From contig NZ_JBFAPI010000001.1 in assembly GCF_040676615.1 (NCBI RefSeq), forward strand, positions 372,001-436,000: a stretch of DNA of 64,000 nt, given 5' to 3'. A program made the position numbers and the translations under genes. The stretch is from Asanoa sp040676615 (GTDB taxonomy: Bacteria; Actinomycetota; Actinomycetes; Mycobacteriales; Micromonosporaceae). Every line of letters starts with the position of its first letter. The first letter of the stretch is position 1. The notes under the pieces were generated by a model, which worked only from the letters and a program-made list of their open reading frames with translations, was not told the DNA's origin and did not search any database. Of the stretch, positions 15,763 through 24,280 are shown piece after piece.

Positions 15763-17247
15763 TCAGGTCGCCGAGTCGGGGTGCAGGTAGAAGCCCGAGT
15801 TCCGGCGCTTGGCCTCGTACATCGCCTCGTCCGCGTCGCGCAGCAGCGCCTCGAAGGGCTTGCGCCCGCTGGCCGCGATACCGACGCTGGCCGAGGGCCG
15901 CAGGGTCTGGCCGTGCACCCGCACCGGATCGGCCAGCGCGCCGAGAATGCGGTGGGCGGCGGCGACCGCATCGCTGGAGGTGGCATCGGCGAGCAGCACA
16001 CTGAACTCGTCGCCGCCCAGCCGGGCCACCGTGTCGCCGGGCCGCACGCTGCGCCGCAGCCGGGTCGCGGTGAGCTTGAGCAGGTCGTCGCCGGCGTGGT
16101 GGCCGTACGTGTCGTTGACCATCTTGAACTCGTTGAGGTCGAGCAACAGCACGGCCCGCCCGCGACCGGGTCCGCTGCCGGCCAGGTGCTGGGCGTGGTG
16201 ATCGAAGAAGGCCCGGTTGGCCAGGCCGGTCAGATGGTCGTGGTTGGCCGCGTGACGCAGCTTCTCCTCCTGCCGACCGAGCGCCTCGACGCTCTCGTCC
16301 AGGCGTCGCACCAGCCGGTCGTTCTCCATCAGCACCACGCTCTGGCGTGCGGCGACGACGGCGGTGAGCACCGCCGAACCGACGATGGTGCCCCAGCTCA
16401 CCAGCGTGAGCCCGATGAGCGGAAGCTGGATCAGCAGCGTGATCTGCACCGCGGCCACCGCGAGGAACGGCAGCCGCACGGTCACCCGGGTCCGCGTGGG
16501 TTGGTCGGCCGCGCGGGTCAGCGTTCCGTGGACCCGCTCGACACAGGGCGCGATCACGAGAACCAGCGCCGGCACCATCCGCAGCACGTAGCTGCCCCGC
16601 GAGTCGGCGTTGGCGAGCTGCGGATTGAGCGCGTGCTCGACCCCGAAGAGCGCGATCGCGATGGTCAGGATCACCCCGGTCGCCCGGGTGAACGGCGCCT
16701 CCTTAGTCATCAGCAGCCGGACGATCGCGAACGCCGACACGATCATGATCACCGAGCCGATCAGCGTCCAGGCCAGTTCCCGGGTGCCGGTGGCGCTCTC
16801 GCTTCCGGTCAGCGTGATGCTCCAGACGAAGACCGAGGCCGCCACGAGCACGGTGGCGGCGTCGAGCCACAGCCGTAATCGCTCCCGGCCGATCATGTCG
16901 GGCGGTCGGGTCAGCAGGAAGTACAACAGCACCACGGAGCCCGCCACGATCAGCAACGTCGGCATCGCGCTGTTGAAGTCGGGGTTGCCCGGGTCGATGC
17001 CGAACTGGACCGCGCGCACGACTCCGCCGGCGGTCTTCAGCGTGCCCGCGACGGCGGCGGCACCCCAGAACCGCCGGCAGAGCGGATCCTGACCCGGGCG
17101 GCGCCACAGCCGCCAGGAGAGGTAGGCGAAGGCGCCCTCGAGCACGGCCTGCGTCGACCACGACGTGATCGCCGGGTGTGGACCCAGCCCGATCAGGAGC
17201 GCCGCGACGGCGAAGGTGATGAGCACCCCGCTCAGGACGCGGTCCAT
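15763..17247 (-). CDS. Membrane diguanylate cyclase (GGDEF), copy 2
   Basis: A 494-residue paralogue of the downstream gene with the same layout: about eight to ten N-terminal membrane helices, a linker, and a GGDEF domain with intact RLGGDEF and an RPGD I-site. The ATG at 17247 is chosen because MDRVL aligns with MDRIL of the paralogue; a longer frame reaches 17433 but would overlap the cellulase control region and has no matching residues. It is divergent from the GH48 cellulase; the CebR-type site at 17318-17331 lies 70 bp from this start, so both may respond to cellobiose. Confidence 0.88.
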   Translation of the reverse strand: MDRVLSGVLITFAVAALLIGLGPHPAITSWSTQAVLEGAFAYLSWRLWRRPGQDPLCRRFWGAAAVAGTLKTAGGVVRAVQFGIDPGNPDFNSAMPTLLIVAGSVVLLYFLLTRPPDMIGRERLRLWLDAATVLVAASVFVWSITLTGSESATGTRELAWTLIGSVIMIVSAFAIVRLLMTKEAPFTRATGVILTIAIALFGVEHALNPQLANADSRGSYVLRMVPALVLVIAPCVERVHGTLTRAADQPTRTRVTVRLPFLAVAAVQITLLIQLPLIGLTLVSWGTIVGSAVLTAVVAARQSVVLMENDRLVRRLDESVEALGRQEEKLRHAANHDHLTGLANRAFFDHHAQHLAGSGPGRGRAVLLLDLNEFKMVNDTYGHHAGDDLLKLTATRLRRSVRPGDTVARLGGDEFSVLLADATSSDAVAAAHRILGALADPVRVHGQTLRPSASVGIAASGRKPFEALLRDADEAMYEAKRRNSGFYLHPDSAT

Positions 17248-17317
17248 CGACCCATCGAACCACGCGGGCCACGCAGCGTAGGCGGTTCGCGCCGGGCGGT
17301 GCGTGCCCGCTTGCCGC

Positions 17318-17331
17318 CGGGAGCGCTCCCA
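17318..17331. promoter_or_regulatory. CebR-type operator in the divergent GH48 / diguanylate cyclase region
   Basis: CGGGAGCGCTCCCA matches the 14-bp CebR palindrome at 13 positions. It is 96 bp before the GH48 ATG and 70 bp before the divergent cyclase ATG, so one repressor dimer could control both. Confidence 0.75.
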
Positions 17332-17426
17332 TGCAAGACTGTCGATCCAAGGGAGCCGACCTTCGCGCACGCGTCCCGGGCAGGACGCGTGGCCCACCCC
17401 TGCTTTCGCGAGGAGAGAACGCTTCC

Positions 17427-20342
17427 ATGACAATCAGGCTTACCCGGCCCAGACGTGCCCTGGCGATGCTCGCCGCCGGCACGCTCGTCGCCGCCGCGGT
17501 CGCCATCCCGGCCGCTCCCGCGCAGGCCGCGGTCGCGTGCGACGTGGTCTACGCGACCAACGAGTGGCCCGGCGGCTTCACCGCCAACCTGACCATCCGC
17601 AACCTCGGCGACCCGATCAACGGCTGGACACTCGGCTTCACCTTCCCCGGCAGCCAGCGGGTCACCCAGGGCTGGTCGGCCACCTGGACCCAGACCGGCA
17701 ACCAGGTCACCGCGGCCAGCATGCCGTGGAACGGCAGCCTGCCGACCGGCGCCTCGACCGGCATCGGCTTCAACGGCAGTTGGAGCGGCAGCAACCCGAA
17801 GCCCACCTCGTTCACCGTCAACGGCACGACCTGCGGCGGCGCGCCCGTGCAACAGCCGCCGACGGTGGACCTGACCGTGCCGGCCGGACCGTTCGAGGCG
17901 CCGGCCGACGTCGCGCTCAGCGCCAGCGCCAGCGACCCGGACGGCACCGTCAGCAAGGTCGAGTTCTACCGCAACGGGATGTTGGTCAACACCGACACCA
18001 CGGCGCCGTACGGCTACACGCTGGAGGACCTGCCCGCCGGGTCGTACACCGTGCAGGCCCGGGCGTACGACAACGCCAACCTGACCGCCACCGACGAGGC
18101 CAGCTTCACCGTCACCCAGGCCAGCGGCCCGGTGCTGCGGGCCAACCCGTCGTCGGTCTCGGTCGCCGAAGGCGGCACCTCGTCGACCCGGCTGACGCTC
18201 AGCGCCGCGCCGTCGTCGGCGGTCACGGTTGCGCTGGCCCGCACCGGTGACACCGACGTCTCGGTCAGCCCGACCAGCGTGACGCTGAGCAGCTCCAACT
18301 GGAGCACGGGCGTGCCGGTGACGATCGCCGCCGCGGAAGACGCCGACACCGTGGGCGGCTCGGCGACGGTCACGGCCACCGCCACCGGGTACGCGCCCGT
18401 CGCGATCACCGTAACCGAGATCGACAACGACGGCGGCACGGGCGACAACGTCTACATCGAGCGGTTCCTGGACCAGTACGGCAAGATCAAGAACTCCGGC
18501 TACTTCAGTCCGGAGGGCGTCCCGTACCACTCGATCGAGACGTTGATCGTCGAAGCTCCCGACTACGGCCACGAGACCACCTCGGAGGCGTTCAGCTTCT
18601 GGATCTGGCTCGAGGCACAGTACGGCCGGGTGACCGAGAACTGGGCGCCGTTCAACAACGCCTGGACGGTGATGGAGAAATACATCATCCCGTCGCACAA
18701 CGACCAGCCGACCGCCGGCGTCAACGGCACGCCGCAGTACGCCGCCGAATACAACCTGCCGAGCCAGTACCCGTCGCAGCTGCAACCCAACGTGCCGGTG
18801 GGCCAGGACCCGCTGCGCTCCGAGCTGCAGTCGACCTACGGCACCGGCGACATCTACGGCATGCACTGGCTGCTCGACGTCGACAACACCTACGGCTTCG
18901 GCCGGTGCGGCGACGGCACCACGCGTCCCGCCTACATCAACACCTTCCAGCGTGGACCGCAGGAGTCGGTGTGGGAGACCGTGCCGCAGCCCTCGTGTGA
19001 GACGTTCGCCTTCGGCGGCCCCTACGGCTTCCTGGACATCTCGATCAAGGACAGCGGCACGCCGGCGAAGCAGTGGAAGTACACCAACGCGCCGGACGCC
19101 GACGCGCGTGCGATCGAGGCCGCCTACTGGGCGCTGACCTGGGCGACCGAGCAGGGCAAGGCCGCCGACGTGTCGGCGACCGTGGCCAAGGCCGCCAAGA
19201 TGGGCGACTACCTGCGCTACGCGATGTTCGACAAGTACTTCAAGAAGATCGGCAACTGCGTCGGCGCCTCGACCTGCCCGGCCGGGTCCGGCAAGGACTC
19301 CGCGCACTACCTGCTGTCCTGGTACTACGCCTGGGGCGGCGCGACCGACCCGAACGCGGGCTGGTCGTGGCGGATCGGCTCGAGCCACAACCACTTCGGC
19401 TACCAGAACCCGATGACCGCGTGGGCGCTGACCAACGTCAATGAGCTCAAGCCCCGCTCGGCGTCGGCGGTTTCCGACTGGCAGAAGAGCTTCGACCGGC
19501 AACTCGAGTTCTACCAGTGGCTGCAGTCGGCCGAGGGCGGCATCGCCGGCGGCGCGACCAACAGCTGGGACGGCTCGTACGCCCAGCCGCCGGCCGGCAC
19601 GCCGACCTTCTACGGCATGTTCTACGACGTCGACCCCGTCTACCACGACCCGCCGTCGAACCAGTGGTTCGGCATGCAGGCCTGGTCGATGGAGCGGATC
19701 GCGGAGCTCTACTACGCGACCGGCAACGCGAAGGCCAAGGCGCTGCTCGACAAGTGGGTGCCCTGGGCGCTCGCGAACACCACGATCGGCACCGGCGGTG
19801 CGTTCGAGATCCCGTCCGACATGAGCTGGAGCGGCGCGCCGACGACCTGGAACCCGTCGTCGCCGGCGACCAACACCGGCCTGCACGTGACGGTCACCAA
19901 GAAGGGCCGTGACGTGGGCGTCGCCGCGGCGTACGCCCGGACGCTGATGTACTACGCCGCCAAGTCGGGCAACGCGGCCGCGAAGACCGGGGCCAAGGGC
20001 CTGATCGACGCGTTGTACGCGAACCGCGACGCCCGTGGTGTCGTCACGACCGAGACCCGCGAGGACTACAACCGGTTCGACGACGTCTACAACGCCAGCA
20101 CCGGCCAGGGCCTGTACCTGCCGCCGGGCTGGTCGGGCGACATGCCCAACGGTGACGCCATCGCGCCGGGCAAGACCTTCACCGATATCCGGTCGTTCTA
20201 CAAGCGCGACCCGGACTGGGCCAAGGTCCAGTCCTACCTGGACGGAGGCGCGGCGCCGAGCTTCACCTACCACCGGTTCTGGGCGCAGTCCGACATCGCC
20301 ATGGCGTACGCGGACTACGGCCATCTGTTCCCGAATGGTTGA
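17427..20342 (+). CDS. Secreted multidomain GH48 cellulase (reducing-end cellobiohydrolase)
   Basis: A 971-residue exoenzyme. It has a signal peptide (basic TRPRRALAML start, AQA-A cleavage), a CBM2-type cellulose-binding module (about 36-138, CDVVYATNEWPGGFTANLTI), an Ig-like Big_9 module (about 145-232, VSKVEFYRNG), a Calx-beta-like module (about 233-332, VAEGGTSSTRLTLSA), then a full GH48 catalytic domain. The proton-donor Glu lies in ETTSEAF near residue 387. GH48 enzymes release cellobiose from cellulose chain ends, which is the inducer of CebR. The ATG has AGGAGAG about 10 nt upstream. The terminators at 20389-20464 end the transcript. Confidence 0.95.
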   Translation: MTIRLTRPRRALAMLAAGTLVAAAVAIPAAPAQAAVACDVVYATNEWPGGFTANLTIRNLGDPINGWTLGFTFPGSQRVTQGWSATWTQTGNQVTAASMPWNGSLPTGASTGIGFNGSWSGSNPKPTSFTVNGTTCGGAPVQQPPTVDLTVPAGPFEAPADVALSASASDPDGTVSKVEFYRNGMLVNTDTTAPYGYTLEDLPAGSYTVQARAYDNANLTATDEASFTVTQASGPVLRANPSSVSVAEGGTSSTRLTLSAAPSSAVTVALARTGDTDVSVSPTSVTLSSSNWSTGVPVTIAAAEDADTVGGSATVTATATGYAPVAITVTEIDNDGGTGDNVYIERFLDQYGKIKNSGYFSPEGVPYHSIETLIVEAPDYGHETTSEAFSFWIWLEAQYGRVTENWAPFNNAWTVMEKYIIPSHNDQPTAGVNGTPQYAAEYNLPSQYPSQLQPNVPVGQDPLRSELQSTYGTGDIYGMHWLLDVDNTYGFGRCGDGTTRPAYINTFQRGPQESVWETVPQPSCETFAFGGPYGFLDISIKDSGTPAKQWKYTNAPDADARAIEAAYWALTWATEQGKAADVSATVAKAAKMGDYLRYAMFDKYFKKIGNCVGASTCPAGSGKDSAHYLLSWYYAWGGATDPNAGWSWRIGSSHNHFGYQNPMTAWALTNVNELKPRSASAVSDWQKSFDRQLEFYQWLQSAEGGIAGGATNSWDGSYAQPPAGTPTFYGMFYDVDPVYHDPPSNQWFGMQAWSMERIAELYYATGNAKAKALLDKWVPWALANTTIGTGGAFEIPSDMSWSGAPTTWNPSSPATNTGLHVTVTKKGRDVGVAAAYARTLMYYAAKSGNAAAKTGAKGLIDALYANRDARGVVTTETREDYNRFDDVYNASTGQGLYLPPGWSGDMPNGDAIAPGKTFTDIRSFYKRDPDWAKVQSYLDGGAAPSFTYHRFWAQSDIAMAYADYGHLFPNG

Positions 20343-20388
20343 TCGACCCCGCTATCCATAAGGGGCAGGACGGAGTATCGTTCTGCGC

Positions 20389-20420
20389 GGAGAGGCCGCT
20401 TCCCCCGTGGCGGCCTCTCC
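20389..20420. terminator. Hairpin after the GH48 gene
   Basis: GGAGAGGCCGC and GCGGCCTCTCC, an 11-bp perfect stem with a 10-nt loop, 46 bp after the GH48 stop. Confidence 0.7.
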
Positions 20421-20433
20421 ACCTATTTCGACG

Positions 20434-20464
20434 CGAAAGCCCGGGCCACCCGCCCGGGCTTTCG
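20434..20464. terminator. Bidirectional terminator between GH48 and globin genes
   Basis: CGAAAGCCCGGG and CCCGGGCTTTCG with a 7-nt loop: a perfect 12-bp stem with A and T runs at its base, able to work in both directions between convergent genes. Confidence 0.85.
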
Positions 20465-20479
20465 TGTGTTCGCGTCCTG

Positions 20480-20932
20480 TCAGGCCGCGCGGCTCTCGGC
20501 CGTGCTGACCGCCATGCCCTGCATCATCGTGCCCGCGGCCCACGTGTAGGCCCGGACCCAGGCGCCCTCGACCTCTGGCGTGAACGCGTCGCCCGCATAC
20601 TCGCGCAGCGTCGCGAGCAGGCAGCCGGCGACGGCCGTGAAGTGCTCCGGCTGGACACCCCAGCCGGCGTGCTTCTCGCCCAGCGCGAGCAGCGTCGGGC
20701 GCAACGCGTCGGGGGTGTCGTAGTTCGTGACCAGCGCGACGATCGCGCCCAGGAGCTTGTCCTCCTGCGGCTTCATGTTCGCGGGGAACATCGGCCGGAC
20801 GGCGGGATACTCGGCGAAGAGTCGCTCGTAGAACGATTCGATGAGCGCGTCGGCGCGGTCGGCGACGACCTCGAGGCTGGCTTGCAGGAGCTTGGCGTCG
20901 GCCTGGTGGCTGGAGCTGGTCTCCTCGGTCAT
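20480..20932 (-). CDS. Single-domain bacterial haemoglobin
   Basis: A 150-residue globin of the Vitreoscilla-haemoglobin type. The proximal F8 His is His88 (EKHAGWGVQPEHF), with Tyr35 at B10 and Phe49 near CD1, the usual set for O2 binding and NO dioxygenation. There is no FAD/NAD reductase domain, so it needs an external reductase. The upstream 220 bp (20933-21152) contains no gene, is AT-richer near 21040-21090, and probably holds its promoter. It ends at a shared terminator with the GH48 gene. Confidence 0.9.
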   Translation of the reverse strand: MTEETSSSHQADAKLLQASLEVVADRADALIESFYERLFAEYPAVRPMFPANMKPQEDKLLGAIVALVTNYDTPDALRPTLLALGEKHAGWGVQPEHFTAVAGCLLATLREYAGDAFTPEVEGAWVRAYTWAAGTMMQGMAVSTAESRAA

Positions 20933-21152
20933 TTAGGGTCCTCCCCGGCTTGTGGGCCGTGAGCGCCTGGAGGGGTTCCTGAGGCGCCTTCGTCACTCAG
21001 AGCGTAGGGATCAGCACAGCACGTCACAAGACTCACGTGAATATGGCACAGATAAAGAAAACTGCCGATTGCAACATGCGGCCAGTTGTGGTAGGCCAGG
21101 TCGCCATTGGCTTGTTGGCGGCGAGCCACCTGGCGTTTCGTTTTCGCCCCGG

Positions 21153-21593
21153 TCAGTCCCGATGTGGCCAAGCGCTGGCGGCGACCACGACGCCGTAGAG
21201 CAGATGGTCGACGAGGAGGGCGGCTTCCTCCTCGGGCTTCTGCCGGTGCGCGTGCGGCAGGCCGAGCACCGGTGCGATGCCGACCTCGAACGCGGTCCAG
21301 AACAGCACGCCGTAGATCAACCCGGTCAGCGGGTGCCGGCGCACCTTCCGCGGCAGCAGCCCGAAGGCGGCGCCACCGAGGCCCCCGTACGTCCAATGCA
21401 CCGCTTCCACGATCGCCGGGCGGCGCTCTTCGGGAATCCGCTCGAAGATCGCGGGCAGGGTGCTCTGGACGATCGCCTCGGGCGGGGTGTCGGCGACCAG
21501 GCCCAGGGTCGTGGTCATCTGGCGCAGGCCTGACATGGCCATCGCGGCGACCACGCCGCGCGCGGTGCCACGGATCACGCTGCTCGTGCCCAT
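21153..21593 (-). CDS. Small membrane protein of unknown function
   Basis: A 146-residue protein with about three membrane segments (TARGVVAAMAMSGL, GLGGAAFGLL, LIYGVLFWTAFEVGIAPVLGL) and a C-terminal DHLLYGVVVA helix. Conserved-looking features are the amphipathic HWTYG and the ALLVDHLLYG end, reminiscent of DUF1440/YagU-like inner membrane proteins, but I cannot assign it. The ATG at 21593 is chosen because upstream sequence belongs to the divergent transporter control region. Its short distance to the MFS gene (115 bp) suggests shared control. Confidence 0.7.
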   Translation of the reverse strand: MGTSSVIRGTARGVVAAMAMSGLRQMTTTLGLVADTPPEAIVQSTLPAIFERIPEERRPAIVEAVHWTYGGLGGAAFGLLPRKVRRHPLTGLIYGVLFWTAFEVGIAPVLGLPHAHRQKPEEEAALLVDHLLYGVVVAASAWPHRD

Positions 21594-21679
21594 CCCTGCC
21601 GGGTACCCGCCGTGCGACCGGACACGCCCGTCGGATGGGACCCAGTTCACGCGGCACCCCGTTGTTCGGCGCAATATGC

Positions 21680-21692
21680 TTAGTACAGCTAA
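21680..21692. promoter_or_regulatory. TTAG-N5-CTAA operator at the MFS promoter
   Basis: An AT-rich palindrome in an otherwise GC-rich region, 17 bp before the chosen MFS start, of the form often bound by MarR/TetR regulators. It overlaps a possible earlier ATG (21676), which argues that this ATG is not the real start. Confidence 0.45.
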
Positions 21693-21708
21693 TGAAGTGG
21701 GTGATGCG

Positions 21709-24066
21709 ATGGCAATCCAGGCCCGGTCGGGCGGCCGGATCCCGCACAAGTGGTCGGTGCTGTCCAACACGACGCTCGGCATGCTGATGGCGACGGTCAA
21801 CGCGTCCATCCTGACCATCTCGCTGCCGGCGATCTTCCGCGGCATCCACCTCGACCCACTCGCACCGGGCAACGTCAGCTACCTGCTCTGGATGCTGATG
21901 GGCTACCTGCTGGTGACGGCCGTCCTGGTGGTGTCCCTGGGCCGGCTGGGCGACATGTTCGGCCGGGTGAAGATCTACAACGCCGGTTTCGCGGTCTTCG
22001 CCTTCGCGTCGGTGGCGTGCCTGTTGACGCCGGGTTCGGGCCGCACGGCCGCGCTCTGGCTGATCGGCTGGCGCATCGTGCAGGGCGTCGGCGGCGCGAT
22101 GCTGATGGCCAACTCCACAGCCATCATCACCGACACCTTCCCGGCCCGCCAGCGCGGCACGGCGCTGGGCGTCAACCAGGTCGCCGGGCTCGCCGGCAGC
22201 TTCGTCGGCCTGGTTCTCGGTGGTCTGCTGTCCGCCTGGAACTGGCGCTCGATCTTCGGCGTGAGCGCCCTGGTCGGCGTGATCGGCGCGGTCTGGGCCT
22301 ACCGCAACCTGCGCGAGACGGTCGTCCGCCGCTCGGGCGTGCGCATCGACTGGTGGGGGAACGCGACGCTGGCCGTGGGCCTGACGGTCCTGCTGGCCGC
22401 GCTCACGTATGGAATCCAGCCGTACGGCGACCATGTCGAAGGCTGGGCCAACCCGCTGGTGTTCGGCGGCCTGATCGTCGGCGCGGTGCTGCTGGTCGCG
22501 TTCTGCGTCATCGAGACACGCGTCGCCCAACCGATGTTCCACCTGCGCCTATTCAAGATCCAGGCGTTCTGGGCCGGCAACGCGGCGGCGTTGTTCAACG
22601 CCATCGCCCGCGGTGGCCTCCAGTTCATGCTGATCATCTGGCTGCAGGGCATCTGGCTGCCGCTGCGCGGCTACGACTTCGAGGACACCCCGCTCTGGGC
22701 CGGGATCTACCTGGTGCCGCTGACCATCGGCTTCATCGTGGCCGGCCCGCTGAGCGGCTGGCTCTCGGACCGCTACGGCGCGAAGCTGCTGGCGACGGGC
22801 GGCCTGGTCGTGATGGCCGTGACGTTCGTCGGCCTCCTGCTGATCCCGGTCAACTTCAGCTATCCGCTGTTCGCGGTGCTCCTGCTCTTCAACGGCGCCG
22901 GTTCGGGCCTGTTCTCGGCCCCCAACACGACGGCGGTGATGAACGCGGTGCCAGCGGGGGAGCGCGGCGTCGCATCAGGCATCCGGGCGACGTTCCAGAA
23001 CGCCGGCATGGTGCTGTCCATCGGCCTGTTCTTCTCGCTGCTGATCGCCGGCCTGTCCTCGTCGCTCCCGTCGGCGCTGCACAGCGGCCTGACCGCCCAG
23101 GGCGTGCCGGCTTCCGCGGTCTCCTCGGTGGTCGCCGTACCCCCGGTATCCCTGATGTTCGCGGCGTTCCTGGGCACGAACCCGATCGGCTCCCTGCTGG
23201 ACCAGGCCGGCGTGACCGGCCAGGTCCCACCGTCCACGCTCGCACACCTGACCGACCGCACGTTCCTGCCCGGTCTGCTGAGCGGCCCCTTCCACGACGG
23301 CCTCCTGGTGGTCTTCATCCTGGCCGCGGCTCTGGCCGTCGCAGGCGCGGTGGTCTCCCTGTTCCGCGGCGGCGTCTACATCCACGAAGACACCGCCACC
23401 CCAGCCACCGCTGCCCCGTCCCCGGCCGGCGGGCGCGGTTCGCGCCCGCTCGACGTTCCGTCGGCCAACGGCCACGGCACGATCGCCGGCGACGGGGCAG
23501 CGGTTCGCAGCTCGCGCGCGTCGGGCGACTCGGTTCGTAGCCCGCTCGCGTCCGGCGACGGGGCGGCGGTTCGTAGTTCGGGCGCGTCCGGTGACGGGGC
23601 GGCAGTTCGTAGTTCGGGCGCGTCTGGTGACGGGGCGGCGGTTCCTAGCTCGCTCGCGTCCGACGATGCGGGAGCCAATGACAGATCGGGCGCGGCGGGC
23701 AACGCGAGAGCCGGCTACGGTGCCGCGGGGGCCGGTGGCCGCTCGGGCCGCGCTGGCTCTGGCTCCGCCGGTGGCGCGGGAGGCGGCGACGGTGCCGCGG
23801 GGGCCGGTGGCCGCTCGGGCCGCGCTGGCTCTGGCTCCGCCGGTGGCGTGGGAGGCGGCTACGGTGCCGCGGGGGTCGGTGGCCGCTCGGGCCGAGCTGG
23901 CTCTGGCTCGGCCGGTGGCGTGGGAGGCGGCGACGGTGCCGCGGGGGTCGGTGGCCGCTCGGGCCGCAACGGCGCCGCCGGTGGCGTGGGCGCCGGCGAC
24001 GACGCCGCGGACGGCGACCGCTCGGGCCGCGGTCGCCCGGTCAGACGCTGGACCGGACGCGGCTGA
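21709..24066 (+). CDS. MFS efflux pump (DHA2/EmrB-QacA type) with long repetitive C-terminal tail
   Basis: A 785-residue protein. Residues 1 to about 560 are a 14-helix drug:H+ antiporter (GRLGDMFGRVKIYN loop, WRIVQGVGGAML, GPLSGWLSDRYG). The remaining 220 residues are a non-membrane tail: five or so 12-residue GDGAAVRSSGAS-like units, then three full 24-residue units built on GAAG-GGRSGRAGSGSAGG and a fourth degenerate one. The tail is much longer than in family members, which normally end soon after the last helix. The ATG at 21709 is preferred over 21676, which falls in the operator. The tail probably faces the cytoplasm and is disordered. No regulator gene is adjacent. Confidence 0.85.
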   Translation: MAIQARSGGRIPHKWSVLSNTTLGMLMATVNASILTISLPAIFRGIHLDPLAPGNVSYLLWMLMGYLLVTAVLVVSLGRLGDMFGRVKIYNAGFAVFAFASVACLLTPGSGRTAALWLIGWRIVQGVGGAMLMANSTAIITDTFPARQRGTALGVNQVAGLAGSFVGLVLGGLLSAWNWRSIFGVSALVGVIGAVWAYRNLRETVVRRSGVRIDWWGNATLAVGLTVLLAALTYGIQPYGDHVEGWANPLVFGGLIVGAVLLVAFCVIETRVAQPMFHLRLFKIQAFWAGNAAALFNAIARGGLQFMLIIWLQGIWLPLRGYDFEDTPLWAGIYLVPLTIGFIVAGPLSGWLSDRYGAKLLATGGLVVMAVTFVGLLLIPVNFSYPLFAVLLLFNGAGSGLFSAPNTTAVMNAVPAGERGVASGIRATFQNAGMVLSIGLFFSLLIAGLSSSLPSALHSGLTAQGVPASAVSSVVAVPPVSLMFAAFLGTNPIGSLLDQAGVTGQVPPSTLAHLTDRTFLPGLLSGPFHDGLLVVFILAAALAVAGAVVSLFRGGVYIHEDTATPATAAPSPAGGRGSRPLDVPSANGHGTIAGDGAAVRSSRASGDSVRSPLASGDGAAVRSSGASGDGAAVRSSGASGDGAAVPSSLASDDAGANDRSGAAGNARAGYGAAGAGGRSGRAGSGSAGGAGGGDGAAGAGGRSGRAGSGSAGGVGGGYGAAGVGGRSGRAGSGSAGGVGGGDGAAGVGGRSGRNGAAGGVGAGDDAADGDRSGRGRPVRRWTGRG
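23490..23973. repeat. Coding tandem repeats of the MFS tail (36-bp and 72-bp units)
   Basis: A degenerate 36-bp array runs to about 23660. Units of exactly 72 bp then begin at 23719, 23791, 23863 and 23935 (the last truncated). The copies are very alike in DNA as well as protein, so they expanded recently and in frame. Confidence 0.9.
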
Positions 24067-24107
24067 CCGACCTCCGCGTCGCGGAGATCGCTGGCCTGTC
24101 CTGACCG

Positions 24108-24177
24108 GCTTTGCTCTGCACCCCCACAGGAAGCCCCCCGGTGGAATGGCGCTTCCTGCAGGGGTGCAGAGCAAAGC
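24108..24177. repeat. Long inverted repeat (27-bp arms) between convergent genes
   Basis: Left arm 24108-24134 and right arm 24151-24177 pair at 25 of 27 positions around a 16-nt loop; the ends read GCTTTGCTCTGCACCCC and its complement. It may act as a bidirectional terminator for the MFS and SDR genes, or be a small dispersed palindromic element. The rest of 24067-24280 has one minor hairpin (24072-24086) and no gene. Confidence 0.8.
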
Positions 24178-24280
24178 GCCGAAGAACCCCGCCCTGCTGT
24201 CAGGGTCGGCACGAAACGGAGGGCACCGGGTCTGCCCAGGTGGTCGAGGCCGTCGCCGGCGGGCGGACGCCTCGCCCCGG

